Positions 25,192 to 33,985 are shown, counted from the stretch's first letter. The stretch is DNA of 60,438 nt from Cytophagia bacterium CHB2 (GCA_030263535.1 SZPB01000003.1:1-60438), one strand, 5' to 3'. Notes: generated from the sequence alone by a model not told the origin. Made by a program: numbers and translations.

Positions 25192-26156
25192 TCCTGTTTC
25201 CTCCAACTGGCATAGGGCGAGAAGAAATCGTTGAACAAATGCAATGTCTCCTCGCGATTCAAATGCTGCACCAAGCCGCCGTCAAATCTTCCACCGTCCA
25301 TCATGAATTTCCGTTCTTGCGGCTGCGTTTGAAAGATTCGTTCGTGCACAAACTCAGAAAGGCGTTGCGTTTCATCGTGCATCCAGGCGCGCGCGGCTTC
25401 GCCCTGCACCAAGCCGGAACACAACGATTCTTCTGAAGCGCAGTGTTTAGGCTCGAAGCCTTCGAACAACCAGCCGAGGCGATAGGGATCGGCCGTGACT
25501 TTTTCCGGGCAGACGCGCAGATAAGTGTTGCGGCCATTGAGCATCATGCGATTGGGAAATACCATGTGCAGATCCACATTGTTGACCGTCAACACTACGG
25601 TTGGCCGCTTGATGCCCCGGCCTTCGACAAAACTGACAGCTTCAGTGTGACCCAACACCTTTGCCAGAAACGCGTCCACGCCCACGTGGCAATAGCCTTC
25701 CGCGCTGACATTGAGCCACATGTGATTCGCAGAATAAAACAAGCCTGCGGGCATGGGAATGCCCTCGACTTCATGCATTTCGTTGTCTGCGAGAGCGCCG
25801 TCGGCGGGTGAGGTCGATTCTGCGGCGCGCGCTTCCGGCTCGTGCGCCATGGCGACATAAAGCTCGCAATAGCGATGGCCGTCCGTGCCGCAGCGTGAGA
25901 GCAATGATTCGCTGTACGGAATGAACTTGGTTGCCGGCGAGGCCGAGCAGTATTGCACCAATGATTCCGCGATGAAAGGACATTCCGATGCTTCGGCAGC
26001 GGCCTCGTGCTGTTGCTGCGCCACCGGGCACTGTTGCCAGGCTGCCGAAGAGCAGCGCTCCAGTTCCGTGTGTTCCAAAATGCGCGGAATCATTTTTTTA
26101 AACGAGGAGGCGCGGCAATAACGCACGCGCGCTTCTTTGAGAAATGGACAGATCAT
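25188..26156 (-). CDS. Cysteine-rich GcvH-like protein of the Qrc/ACIII-like operon
   Basis: A 322-residue protein with two tandem four-cysteine motifs, C3-x10-C14-x20-C35-x7-C43 and C59-x10-C70-x18-C89-x7-C97. Both begin CPF and share a YC and an IP. A GcvH-like domain follows (about 138-235: HMWLNV, VGVDAFLAKVLG, DPYRLGWLFEGF). The lipoyl-lysine position, counted from the conserved Pro, is Asn193. The cysteines could bind Fe-S clusters or zinc. No signal peptide or membrane helix is seen. A GAGGTGA site precedes the ATG, and its stop overlaps the cytochrome start. It is a likely cytoplasmic partner of the complex; the function is unknown. Confidence 0.8.
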   Translation of the reverse strand: MICPFLKEARVRYCRASSFKKMIPRILEHTELERCSSAAWQQCPVAQQQHEAAAEASECPFIAESLVQYCSASPATKFIPYSESLLSRCGTDGHRYCELYVAMAHEPEARAAESTSPADGALADNEMHEVEGIPMPAGLFYSANHMWLNVSAEGYCHVGVDAFLAKVLGHTEAVSFVEGRGIKRPTVVLTVNNVDLHMVFPNRMMLNGRNTYLRVCPEKVTADPYRLGWLFEGFEPKHCASEESLCSGLVQGEAARAWMHDETQRLSEFVHERIFQTQPQERKFMMDGGRFDGGLVQHLNREETLHLFNDFFSPYASWRKQE

Positions 26157-26234
26157 AACTCACCTCGCTGCCACGGCAAGGTTAAACACGTTCGAAGGTT
26201 CGGGAGTCTCAGCGATATCTGATCGCCATACGCC

Positions 26235-26477
26235 TTACTCATCTTTACCGTTCTCATCTTGTTTCTCGCCGCCGTCCGCCATGGTGAGGCCGAGTTTCGG
26301 CAACGCAAAAGCATGATCATCCAATTTTGCAGGGACTTCGGCGCGCCTGCGCAGACGCACAACGACTTCCTGCAACACGCCGGCGGCCAACACCACACAG
26401 CAGATGAGCGTCGCCACGCCCAGCGCGATATTGGTGACATTCAGCCAGAATGTCTCCGGATTACTCCAGTCAAACAT
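26235..26477 (-). CDS. Small single-helix membrane protein, first gene of the respiratory operon
   Basis: An 80-residue protein with one strong membrane helix (about 17-37), then a basic RLRRR segment (cytoplasmic side) and an acidic C-terminal tail. A GGAGG site lies 7 nt before the ATG. I do not recognise the family. Its place at the head of the operon, its size and its topology suggest a small accessory subunit, comparable in kind to ActD or other small membrane subunits of quinol complexes. Confidence 0.72.
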   Translation of the reverse strand: MFDWSNPETFWLNVTNIALGVATLICCVVLAAGVLQEVVVRLRRRAEVPAKLDDHAFALPKLGLTMADGGEKQDENGKDE

Positions 26478-26515
26478 GGGATGCCTCCATACGACTTTGA
26501 TTTGTTGAATTGTTT

Positions 26516-26540
26516 GCAGCGATTACATACCAATCGCTGC
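26516..26540. promoter_or_regulatory. 9-bp palindrome upstream of the respiratory operon (candidate operator)
   Basis: gcagcgatt (26516-26524) and aatcgctgc (26532-26540) form a perfect inverted repeat with a 7-nt spacer, 39 nt before the first ATG of the operon. The symmetry and spacing fit a dimeric regulator site or a leader hairpin. I could not assign a regulator. Confidence 0.45.
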
Positions 26541-27014
26541 CTCAGAGCAATGCTTGCAGATTGGCAAAATGGAGCATCCTAGCGAAACATCAAATGACGA
26601 GATGCTACATTGCCTATTCATTACAGTGAAGTGCATCAACAAATGATATGCCGCGTTTTTGTTGGTTACGAGTCTTGTGCGAAGCGCTTGATTTGCTATG
26701 AGATAGAGTGAATGCCAAGAATATGAGGATGTGCGCCTGCGTAGAAATTTCCGACAGGCGCGTCGTTCTTTCCAACACGAAGAACAAAGGGAGCAAATGA
26801 CGATTTGAGTCAGGAATGGTGGGATTCGGATGGGAGGCTAAGACGTTTTTAAACGCGGAAGAGGAGGCCAGCGAACTTACAATCGCACGGCAACCTCTTT
26901 AATTTGTGATTTTGCCGTTTGTGCTTTTCATGGCTTTTTTTATCTTGTTGGCGAAAGAAATCGCGTAAATATTCGCTAATGCTATTCAATCATGCGTAAT
27001 CAGAGCAGGAAGAG
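26541..27014. other. Divergent intergenic region between respiratory operon and histidine kinase
   Basis: About 470 bp with promoters for both directions expected. A minus-strand frame at 26614-26796 (60 codons) has no support. A fragment gcgtaaatattcgctaat near 26964 resembles part of the hairpin repeat at 28891. Confidence 0.4.
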
Positions 27015-28088
27015 ATGCGACAGCAATTTAAAAAATGGCGCAACATTTTCGGTGTCTGGCTCATTGCCGGGACGCTGTACAGCTTGCAGTCGTGGTATTA
27101 TCGCACGAAGTTCGGTCAAGATGCTTCGTTGAGTGGCATTCTGCCCTCGGCATTGAGCTTTATTCTGCTGTGGTCGCTGTTGACGCCGCTGATTTTGTGG
27201 CTTGCGGAACGTTTTCGCATCGAACGGAAACATTGGTTGTCGCGCGTGGGCGTGCATTTGGTTTTTGCGTTTGTGCTCGGCATCATTCAGCAAGCTGGAT
27301 ATAATGGCGTGATCATGTGGGCGCGCGCAACGCCTGAGCGGCCGTTTTTGTGGGAACGCTTGAGTCAATCCGTGCTCGCCAACGTCGATTACAGCATGCT
27401 GGTCTACTTTGTCGTTTTGCTGGTCAGTCACGCGTTGGATTATTATCGCCGATTTCATTCCGAGCAATTGAAGGCGGCGCAGTTGCAAGCGGAACTGGCG
27501 GCTGCGCAACTGCAAGCGCTCAAGATGCAACTGCATCCGCATTTTCTCTTTAACACCCTCAACAGCATTGCCGTCCTGATTCGTGAAGAGCCTGAAACCG
27601 CGGCGCGCCTGCTGGATTTATTGAGCGATCTCCTGCGCCAAACGCTAGCCAACGCCGGCAAACAAGAAATTCCTTTGCGCGAAGAGATCGAGTTTCTGCG
27701 GCATTATTTGGAAATCGAGCAAACCCGCTTCGGCGACCGCTTGACAGTGCGCCTGAACATTGATACGGATACGCTTGAAGCGTATGTACCAAATTTAATT
27801 CTGCAGCCTTTGGTTGAGAACGCGCTGCGCCATGGCATTGCCAAACGCCGCGGCCCCGGCGTTATTGAGATTCAAGCGCAACGGAAAAACGGCGAGTTGC
27901 AACTGCATGTTCATGATAATGGCGGCAGTTATACGCCGGAACAGAAGCAGGAGTCGAACGGCGGCATCGGTTTGGAGAACACGCGCCGCCGCTTGCAAAC
28001 GCTTTACGGCGATCGTGCCCATTTCGAATTGAAGCCGGTGCAGCCCACCGGCGCCGTGGCAACTCTTATCATTCCCTTTCATGAATAA
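27015..28088 (+). CDS. LytS/YehU-family sensor histidine kinase
   Basis: The 357-residue kinase has an N-terminal membrane region of four helices (about 10-150), a short coiled coil, and the His_kinase motif HPHFLFNTLN, with the phosphoacceptor most likely His176. The ATPase domain shows LVENALRHG and GGIGLENTRRRL. It has no separate extracellular sensor domain, so the signal is probably sensed in the membrane. The start has AGGAAGAG upstream. It overlaps the response regulator gene by 8 nt, and the pair lies divergently from the respiratory operon, so it may regulate that operon. This last point is inference. Confidence 0.92.
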   Translation: MRQQFKKWRNIFGVWLIAGTLYSLQSWYYRTKFGQDASLSGILPSALSFILLWSLLTPLILWLAERFRIERKHWLSRVGVHLVFAFVLGIIQQAGYNGVIMWARATPERPFLWERLSQSVLANVDYSMLVYFVVLLVSHALDYYRRFHSEQLKAAQLQAELAAAQLQALKMQLHPHFLFNTLNSIAVLIREEPETAARLLDLLSDLLRQTLANAGKQEIPLREEIEFLRHYLEIEQTRFGDRLTVRLNIDTDTLEAYVPNLILQPLVENALRHGIAKRRGPGVIEIQAQRKNGELQLHVHDNGGSYTPEQKQESNGGIGLENTRRRLQTLYGDRAHFELKPVQPTGAVATLIIPFHE

Positions 28089-28851
28089 GATTCGAACACT
28101 AGTGATTGACGACGAGCCGCTCGCGCGGCGCGGCGTGCGCCATCTGCTCAAAAGCGAGCCGGATATCGAGATTCTCGGCGAATGCGGCGATGGCCTGCAG
28201 GCCGTGGAGGAGATAACCGCACAGACGCCGGATTTGATTCTGCTGGATGTTCAAATGCCGGAAATGGATGGGTTTGCTGTTTTGCAGGCGCTCACCGGCG
28301 GGCGGCCGCCGCTGGTGATTTTCATCACAGCGTATGATGAGTTTGCCTTGCACGCTTTTCAAGCGCATGCGCTTGACTATCTGCTCAAACCGGTCAAACC
28401 ACATTTGTTCAAAGTCGCGCTCGACCGCGTGCGCGCGGTTTTGCAGTTTCAGCAAACCCGCGCATTCGAACAAAAGCTTGAGGCGCTGCTGCAGCATCTG
28501 CCCGGCAGCAAACGTTATGTCGAGCGGCTGATGGTTCGAACGGCCGGAGGCATGCAACTCCTGCCGGTGCATGAGATCGATTGGTTCGAAGCCGAGGGCG
28601 ATTACGTCCGTATTCACAAAAGCGGCAAAAAATACTTGCTGCGCGAGCGCATGAACGGTTTGGAGGCGCGGTTGAATCCCCAAAAATTCTTGCGCATTCA
28701 TCGCTCGGCCATCGTCAATATCGATCGCATTCATGCCATGCAGCCGCGCACCAACGGCGATTACGCCGTGATTCTGACAAGCGGCGCACAACTCACTTTG
28801 AGCCGAACCTACCGCGAAAAAGCTTTTGCGATCCTGCAACACCCCCTCTAA
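28081..28851 (+). CDS. LytTR-family response regulator
   Basis: A 256-residue regulator with a receiver domain (residues 1-120; VIDDEP acidic pocket, phosphoacceptor Asp56 in LLDVQMPEMDG, the Lys in LLKPVKP). The C-terminal LytTR DNA-binding domain (about 150-253) contains DYVRIHKSGKKYL and KFLRIHRSAIVN. Such regulators bind imperfect direct repeats. Translational overlap with the kinase gene shows they are partners. Targets are not known from the sequence. Confidence 0.93.
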   Translation: MNKIRTLVIDDEPLARRGVRHLLKSEPDIEILGECGDGLQAVEEITAQTPDLILLDVQMPEMDGFAVLQALTGGRPPLVIFITAYDEFALHAFQAHALDYLLKPVKPHLFKVALDRVRAVLQFQQTRAFEQKLEALLQHLPGSKRYVERLMVRTAGGMQLLPVHEIDWFEAEGDYVRIHKSGKKYLLRERMNGLEARLNPQKFLRIHRSAIVNIDRIHAMQPRTNGDYAVILTSGAQLTLSRTYREKAFAILQHPL

Positions 28852-28890
28852 GGAACGCCATTTAAATAACTTACTCATTTGGGGAACCGC

Positions 28891-28933
28891 TAATAAACGC
28901 GAATATTCGCTAATATTAAAATTCGCGTTTATT
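28891..28933. repeat. Hairpin repeat after the response regulator gene
   Basis: taataaacgcgaat (28891-28904) pairs almost completely with attcgcgtttatt (28921-28933), with a 16-nt loop that itself repeats attcgctaat. Fragments of the same words occur near 26964 and 19293, so this appears to be a dispersed intergenic motif. It may also act as a terminator, but no T-run follows. The rest of 28852-29186 holds no gene I can support. Confidence 0.55.
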
Positions 28934-29186
28934 GGCGTGCATTCGCAGTTTAAGATTTGGGCAAGTTATTTAATCGACAATCCTGAGCGCTCACCGCTTC
29001 ACCGCAGTTTTACCACGTTTCATCTTTCCCGCCTTCGTCTCATCGCAAAGCGATTGCATCACTTCTCTTTTTCTCGCTAACATGCGCCAAGCGTGTGTGA
29101 TTTTAACGTCAGGCATTTAGCAAAATCTTCACGTCTAGTTGTTTGCACGGTTGGGCCTTTGGTCATGTTTAAATACGGAGGACAGC

Positions 29187-30995
29187 ATGATTCGCATTTT
29201 GAGTTGCGTTGCATTGGCTTGGTTCGGCTTTGTCTCTTCCTTGCTTAGTCAAAGTTTCACCAAAATTACCGGCGGCGCAGTCGTGACCAACGGCGGCGCT
29301 TCGCGCAGCGTGAATTGGGTCGACTACGACAATGATGGCTTTCTCGATTTGTTTGTGAGCAACGGTTTGCGCGCCGGGCAGGATAATTTTTTATATCACA
29401 ACGACGGGTTACCGGATTTTTCGTTCACGCGCATTACCGGAGCGCCGATCGTCAGCGATCGCGGGAAATCCGATGGCAGCAGTTGGGGCGACTACGATAA
29501 CGACGGCGATGCCGATGTCTTCGTGGTGAATTGGTATAATGACAATAACATGTTTTTCGAGAATAACGGTGACGGCACGTTTGCGCGCATTACCACCGGC
29601 GTTTTTGTCAATGACGGCGGGCTTTCTGAAACGTGCAGTTGGGGCGATTATGATAATGACGGCTTTCTCGATCTCTATGTCTCCAACAGCGGCGACGTCA
29701 ATCAAACCGGACCGCGGCCAAATTTTCTCTATCGCAACAACGGCGATAAGACGTTCGCAAAAATTACCAGCGGCGCCATGGTCACGGATTTGTTCTACTC
29801 GCGCGGCATTAATTGGGTTGATTATGACGATGACGGCGACCTTGATATGTTCGTCGCCAATGAAGAAAATCAAACCAACAATTTGTATCAAAACCAGCTT
29901 CACGAAACCGGCAGCGCGACTTTCAACAAGATCACCGCCGGCGCGTTGGTCACCGATCGCGCCTCGTCATGGAGCGGCAGTTGGGGTGATGTTGATAATG
30001 ACGGCGATCAAGATTTGATCGTGGCGAATTGGGGCAATCAAAACAACGCGCTTTATATCAATCATGGCGCAGGAAATTTCGAAAAAATTGTCAACGAAGC
30101 CGTGGTGGCGGAGCCGGGCAATTTTGCCTGCAGCGGCTGGGGGGATGTTGATAATGACGGCGATCTCGATCTGTTCTTGACGACAGCCTACGGCGCAACG
30201 GCTTCACGCAACCATCTTTACAAAAATTTGTTGATGGAAACCAGCATCGTCATTTTCGAAAAAATCACGGAGGGCAGCCTTGTTAATGATACCGGCCATT
30301 CCTATGGCTTCAGTTGGGGCGACTATGACAATGACGGCGATCTCGACATCTTTGTCGCCAAGACGCTCAATGAAGCCGAGAATAATGCGTTTTATCGCAA
30401 TGACGGCAACGGCAATCATTGGCTCAAGGTTTATTGCTTCGGTGAAAAATCGAATCGTTCCGGCATCGGCGCCAAGGTGAGAGTGAAAGCCGCGATTGCC
30501 GGCAAGGCCGTTTGGCAGATGCGCGTGATCGAGGGGCAAAACGGCTATTGCAGCCAAAATTTGCAAGCGCATTTTGGCCTGGGCGATGCGGCCACCATCG
30601 ACTCCATCAAAATCGAATGGCCCTCAGGCCAGGTTGATGTTCTGAGTCATGTTCCGGTTGATACCTCGCTTACCATCCGTGAATCCAAGATCACCGAGGT
30701 GCAAGAGGGTCGCTCTCACGCCCAGCCGGATGAATTTGAACTCGCGCAGAATTATCCGAATCCCTTTAACCCTTCCACCACGATTCGTTACACGCTTGCA
30801 GCACCGCAAGCAGTACAGTTGACGATTCATGATACACTGGGAAGGCAAGTGGCGTTGTTGGTTGATAAACATCAAGCGGCGGGCAGTCACACCGTTATTT
30901 TCGCAGCGCCTCCGGAATTGAGCGCCGGCATTTATCTCTATACCATCAAAGCGGGACTTTTTCGTGAAACCCGAAAGCTGGCATTGCTCAAATAA
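29187..30995 (+). CDS. Secreted VCBS/FG-GAP repeat protein with UnbV domain and C-terminal sorting tail
   Basis: The ATG at 29187 follows GGAGG and opens a signal peptide (MIRILSCVALAW). Seven calcium-binding VCBS/FG-GAP repeats (DYDNDGFLDLFVSN and variants) span about residues 35-420. An ASPIC/UnbV domain (GIGAKVRVKA...IEWPSGQ) follows, then a C-terminal tail with FELAQNYPNPFNPSTTIRY and an Ig-like end, as in type IX-like secretion cargo. It should be an extracellular or surface beta-propeller. The ligand is unknown. The first 602 residues are in one frame without breaks. Confidence 0.9.
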   Translation: MIRILSCVALAWFGFVSSLLSQSFTKITGGAVVTNGGASRSVNWVDYDNDGFLDLFVSNGLRAGQDNFLYHNDGLPDFSFTRITGAPIVSDRGKSDGSSWGDYDNDGDADVFVVNWYNDNNMFFENNGDGTFARITTGVFVNDGGLSETCSWGDYDNDGFLDLYVSNSGDVNQTGPRPNFLYRNNGDKTFAKITSGAMVTDLFYSRGINWVDYDDDGDLDMFVANEENQTNNLYQNQLHETGSATFNKITAGALVTDRASSWSGSWGDVDNDGDQDLIVANWGNQNNALYINHGAGNFEKIVNEAVVAEPGNFACSGWGDVDNDGDLDLFLTTAYGATASRNHLYKNLLMETSIVIFEKITEGSLVNDTGHSYGFSWGDYDNDGDLDIFVAKTLNEAENNAFYRNDGNGNHWLKVYCFGEKSNRSGIGAKVRVKAAIAGKAVWQMRVIEGQNGYCSQNLQAHFGLGDAATIDSIKIEWPSGQVDVLSHVPVDTSLTIRESKITEVQEGRSHAQPDEFELAQNYPNPFNPSTTIRYTLAAPQAVQLTIHDTLGRQVALLVDKHQAAGSHTVIFAAPPELSAGIYLYTIKAGLFRETRKLALLK

Positions 30996-31034
30996 CCGCT
31001 AACAGCAAAGCATGATCCTTACGCCGTAAGGCGC

Positions 31035-31189
31035 TCAAAGTTAGAATAATCCCGCAGCGGCGGGACTGAAAGTGTTTCGCCTACTGAAATCCCACCGAAA
31101 AGGCTTTTTTCTTTCTGTGGCAGTTCTACTGCTGTGGACGAAGTTTTCAAAGCTGCTCGAAGAGCTTCGATTTTCAGCTTGTCTGAAAA
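31035..31189 (+). repeat. Dispersed structured repeat, copy C
   Basis: Very close to copy A over ctgaaagtgtttcgcc, cttttttctttctgtggc, tcaaagctgctc and cgattttcagcttg, with a GC-rich insertion (tcccgcagcggcggga) that forms its own hairpin near the start. It is preceded by the palindrome cttacgccgtaag (31018-31030). It lies between the convergent VCBS and acyl-CoA synthetase genes. Confidence 0.8.
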
Positions 31190-31243
31190 TTGGGGTAGGC
31201 TGTTATGCAAGAATAATCACGTGTGTTGTGTATCACAAACAAA

Positions 31244-31280
31244 AACGCCGCTTGTTCAGTGGTTGTGAACAAGCGGCGTT
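31244..31280 (-). terminator. Strong, probably bidirectional terminator
   Basis: A perfect 14-bp stem, aacgccgcttgttc (31244-31257) with gaacaagcggcgtt (31267-31280), has a 9-nt loop. On the minus strand it runs into TTTTTGTTTG, which fits the end of the acyl-CoA synthetase transcript (stop at 31364). On the plus strand the following bases are only moderately T-rich. Confidence 0.85.
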
Positions 31281-31363
31281 CTTAATTTCTCCCTCGAGCA
31301 ATGAAACGGCACAATTGGTGATTTTTGCGTTTGCGCAAGATGTCACTCTCGTGCTGTCAATTC

Positions 31364-33508
31364 TTAGTCGATCTGTTTTAAGCTGTGCTCCACCATTTCC
31401 GCAGATTTTATGCGCATCCGCACATCGACAGCCATGCACTTTCCCGGTTCGTGAAACAATAGAAAGGGATTCATATCCATCTCGATAATTTCGGGGAAAT
31501 CTTGGGCAAGCTGAGAAACGCGCAACAAAATCTCATAGAGCTTCTCGAATGCCACGGGCGCTTCGCCGCGCACGCCGTGCAAAATCGCCTGGCCGCGCAG
31601 AGATTGCACCAGCATCTCCGCGTCTTCCCAGCAGAGCGGCACAACGCGCAACGCAACATCTTTTAACGCCTCCACATAAATTCCTCCCAAACCAAACGCG
31701 ACGACCGACCCGAATTGCGGAACGGCATGAATGCCGATCAAGGTTTCCCGCCCGCCGCTGATCATTTTTTGCAGCATGAATTGGGTTTGTGAGATGGGTA
31801 TCTGCAAGGCGCGCAGCCGCGTTTCCAAATCAAGATAAGCGGAAGCCAGCTCGTCGCGATTGCGCAAATTCAGGCGTACGCCCTGCGCTTCGGTTTTGTG
31901 CAATAGAGCTGCACTCGAAATTTTCAACACCACCGGAAAACCTAACGCCACGGCACAGGTTTGAACTTCGGACCAATCCCGGCAAAGACGATGTGAAACC
32001 GCCGGAATGCCATAAGCCTCGAGCACAGCGAATGCAGCGGCATCACTCAAAAATTGTTGCCCGCCGGCAAGCGCTTGCGCCAGCAATTCCCGGACGCGCT
32101 TTTGATCGACGTCGAAGCGTGCCGGCAGAGTTCTTGGAGTTTGCCGCCATTTGGCATAACGCACCATCGCCGCCAGGCTGCGCGCAGCGGACTCCGGAAA
32201 AGGAAAGGCCGGTATGCGATGGCGCTGCAATTCTGCAAAGCCGGTGGCAATGCCGCGCATTCCCATCAAACAACCCATTACCGGTTTGTCAAAATCTGCC
32301 GCGACCGCAGAAATCGCGCGTGTCACTTCCACGACGCCAGTGGCAAGCGGCGGCACGAAAATTACAATCGCCGCATCAACCGCGGCGTCGCGCAATGTTT
32401 GCTGGAGTGCAAATTGGAATTCATCTGCTGTGGCTGCCGGCAGCAGATCGACCGGGTTGCGCACACTCGCTTCGGGCAGCAGGCGCTCGCGTAAACGTTG
32501 TTGGGTTTCGTCAGAAAGTTGGGCGAGAGATAATCCAAGATTTTCGCAGGCATCTGTTGCCATGATTGCCGGTCCGCCGGCGTTGGTGATGACGGCCACG
32601 CGATTGCCACGCGGCAACGGTTGATTCGCCAACCCCATGGCAAAATCGAACATTTCTTCGATGCTATTGGCGCGCAGCACGCGGCATTGCGCAAACAGAG
32701 CATCAAAAGCCTCATCAGAACCGGCGACCGCGCCGGTATGCGAACTAACGGCGCGCGCGCCGCCCTCCGAGCGTCCGGCTTTGACGACGATGATGGGTTT
32801 TGTCTGTGTGACCTCGCGCGCGAGCTGCACAAACTTTTGGGGATTGCCAAAGCTTTCCAGATACATCAGAATCACGTTGACCGAATCATCATCTTTCCAA
32901 TATTCGAGCAAATCGTTGCCGCTTACCTCCGCTTTGTTGCCAATCGAAGCAAACATCGATACACCCAAATTTAAACTGGCGGCATAGTCGAGAATGGTCA
33001 CGCCCAACGCGCCGCTTTGCGAAGCAAAGGCCACTTCTCCGCGCATGGGATATGAGCCGGCAAAAGTGGCATCCAGGCGAACCGCGGGATCGGTACAGAT
33101 CACGCCCATGCAATTCGGGCCGATCATGCGCATGCCGTGCGTGCGTGTGATTTCCACCAACTGCCGTTCTTGCTGTGCGCCCTCTTCTCCAACTTCTTTG
33201 AAGCCTGCGGTGATGACGATCAAACCTTTCACGCCTTTTTGCGCACAAGCAAGCGCCGCTTCCAAAACTTGCGGCCGCGGCACAACGATAACCGCCAAAT
33301 CCACAGGCCCGGGCGTTTCCAAAATCGAGCGATAAGCTTTCACCGCTCCGACAAATTCCGCCTGCGGGTGAATCGGATATACCGGGCCGTTGAAATCGGC
33401 ACGCAGCAGTTTATCAAACAGCGCGCGGCCAATCGAACCCGGCCGGGTCGAGGCGCCAATCACAGCAACGGAGGTGGGCCGAAAAATCTTATCAAGTGAT
33501 TTCGACAT
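31364..33508 (-). CDS. Acyl-CoA synthetase (ADP-forming), fused alpha and beta subunits
   Basis: A 714-residue enzyme. Residues 1 to about 460 form the CoA-binding and succinyl-CoA-synthetase-like alpha part with catalytic His257 in SHTGAVAGSD. Residues 480-714 form an ATP-grasp beta part (GIPAVSHRLC, VLKISSAALLHKTE). It converts an acyl-CoA plus ADP and phosphate to acid, ATP and CoA, or the reverse; acetyl-CoA is the usual substrate. This gives ATP by substrate-level phosphorylation or salvages acids. A terminator lies 84 nt downstream. The fused alpha-beta order is common in bacteria. Confidence 0.93.
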   Translation of the reverse strand: MSKSLDKIFRPTSVAVIGASTRPGSIGRALFDKLLRADFNGPVYPIHPQAEFVGAVKAYRSILETPGPVDLAVIVVPRPQVLEAALACAQKGVKGLIVITAGFKEVGEEGAQQERQLVEITRTHGMRMIGPNCMGVICTDPAVRLDATFAGSYPMRGEVAFASQSGALGVTILDYAASLNLGVSMFASIGNKAEVSGNDLLEYWKDDDSVNVILMYLESFGNPQKFVQLAREVTQTKPIIVVKAGRSEGGARAVSSHTGAVAGSDEAFDALFAQCRVLRANSIEEMFDFAMGLANQPLPRGNRVAVITNAGGPAIMATDACENLGLSLAQLSDETQQRLRERLLPEASVRNPVDLLPAATADEFQFALQQTLRDAAVDAAIVIFVPPLATGVVEVTRAISAVAADFDKPVMGCLMGMRGIATGFAELQRHRIPAFPFPESAARSLAAMVRYAKWRQTPRTLPARFDVDQKRVRELLAQALAGGQQFLSDAAAFAVLEAYGIPAVSHRLCRDWSEVQTCAVALGFPVVLKISSAALLHKTEAQGVRLNLRNRDELASAYLDLETRLRALQIPISQTQFMLQKMISGGRETLIGIHAVPQFGSVVAFGLGGIYVEALKDVALRVVPLCWEDAEMLVQSLRGQAILHGVRGEAPVAFEKLYEILLRVSQLAQDFPEIIEMDMNPFLLFHEPGKCMAVDVRMRIKSAEMVEHSLKQID

Positions 33509-33538
33509 GGAGATCTGTGAGTAAAGTATGCAAGAGCA

Positions 33539-33985
33539 TCATCTTCGCCCGGTGCTGCCAAAGCCTCCGCCGGCGCGTGAGGTTTCATTAAGTTCTTCGA
33601 CTTCGACGATTTCGGCATGCGCGACTGCGGTGATCACCAGTTGCGCGATGCGATCGTGCGGATTGATGGTAAAAGGTTCATGGCGATGATGATTGATCAT
33701 GATCACACTCAACTCGCCGCGATAATCAGCGTCAACCGTGCCCGGTGAATTCAACAGCGTGATGGCATGCTTGAGCGCCAGGCCGCTGCGCGGCCGCACT
33801 TGCGCTTCATAACCGGGCGGCAACTCGAGGGCAATACCGGTTGGAATTAAAGCGGACTCTCCCGGCCCCAAAACTTTGGGCGCTTCCAGGCACGCGCATA
33901 AATCCATGCCGGCGGCAAGAGCAGTTTTATATTCTGGTAACTTTGCATGCGGGTGAAGTTTTTTGAGTTTGAGTCGAAGATTCAC
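33539..33985 (-). CDS. dut: dUTP diphosphatase
   Basis: A 148-residue trimeric-type dUTPase starting at a GTG codon. The five motifs are visible: [34 protein letters not shown] and the C-terminal [10 protein letters not shown]. It hydrolyses dUTP to dUMP, keeping uracil out of DNA and supplying thymidylate synthesis. It ends 30 nt before the acyl-CoA synthetase start and may be cotranscribed with it. Confidence 0.95.
   Translation of the reverse strand: MNLRLKLKKLHPHAKLPEYKTALAAGMDLCACLEAPKVLGPGESALIPTGIALELPPGYEAQVRPRSGLALKHAITLLNSPGTVDADYRGELSVIMINHHRHEPFTINPHDRIAQLVITAVAHAEIVEVEELNETSRAGGGFGSTGRR

Noticed and set aside
28826..29080. Open frame on the plus strand downstream of the response regulator
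   Set aside because: It overlaps the regulator end and a hairpin repeat and has no domain.
31072..31488. Open frame on the plus strand after the VCBS gene
   Set aside because: It runs through the dispersed repeat and the terminator, so it is not a real gene.
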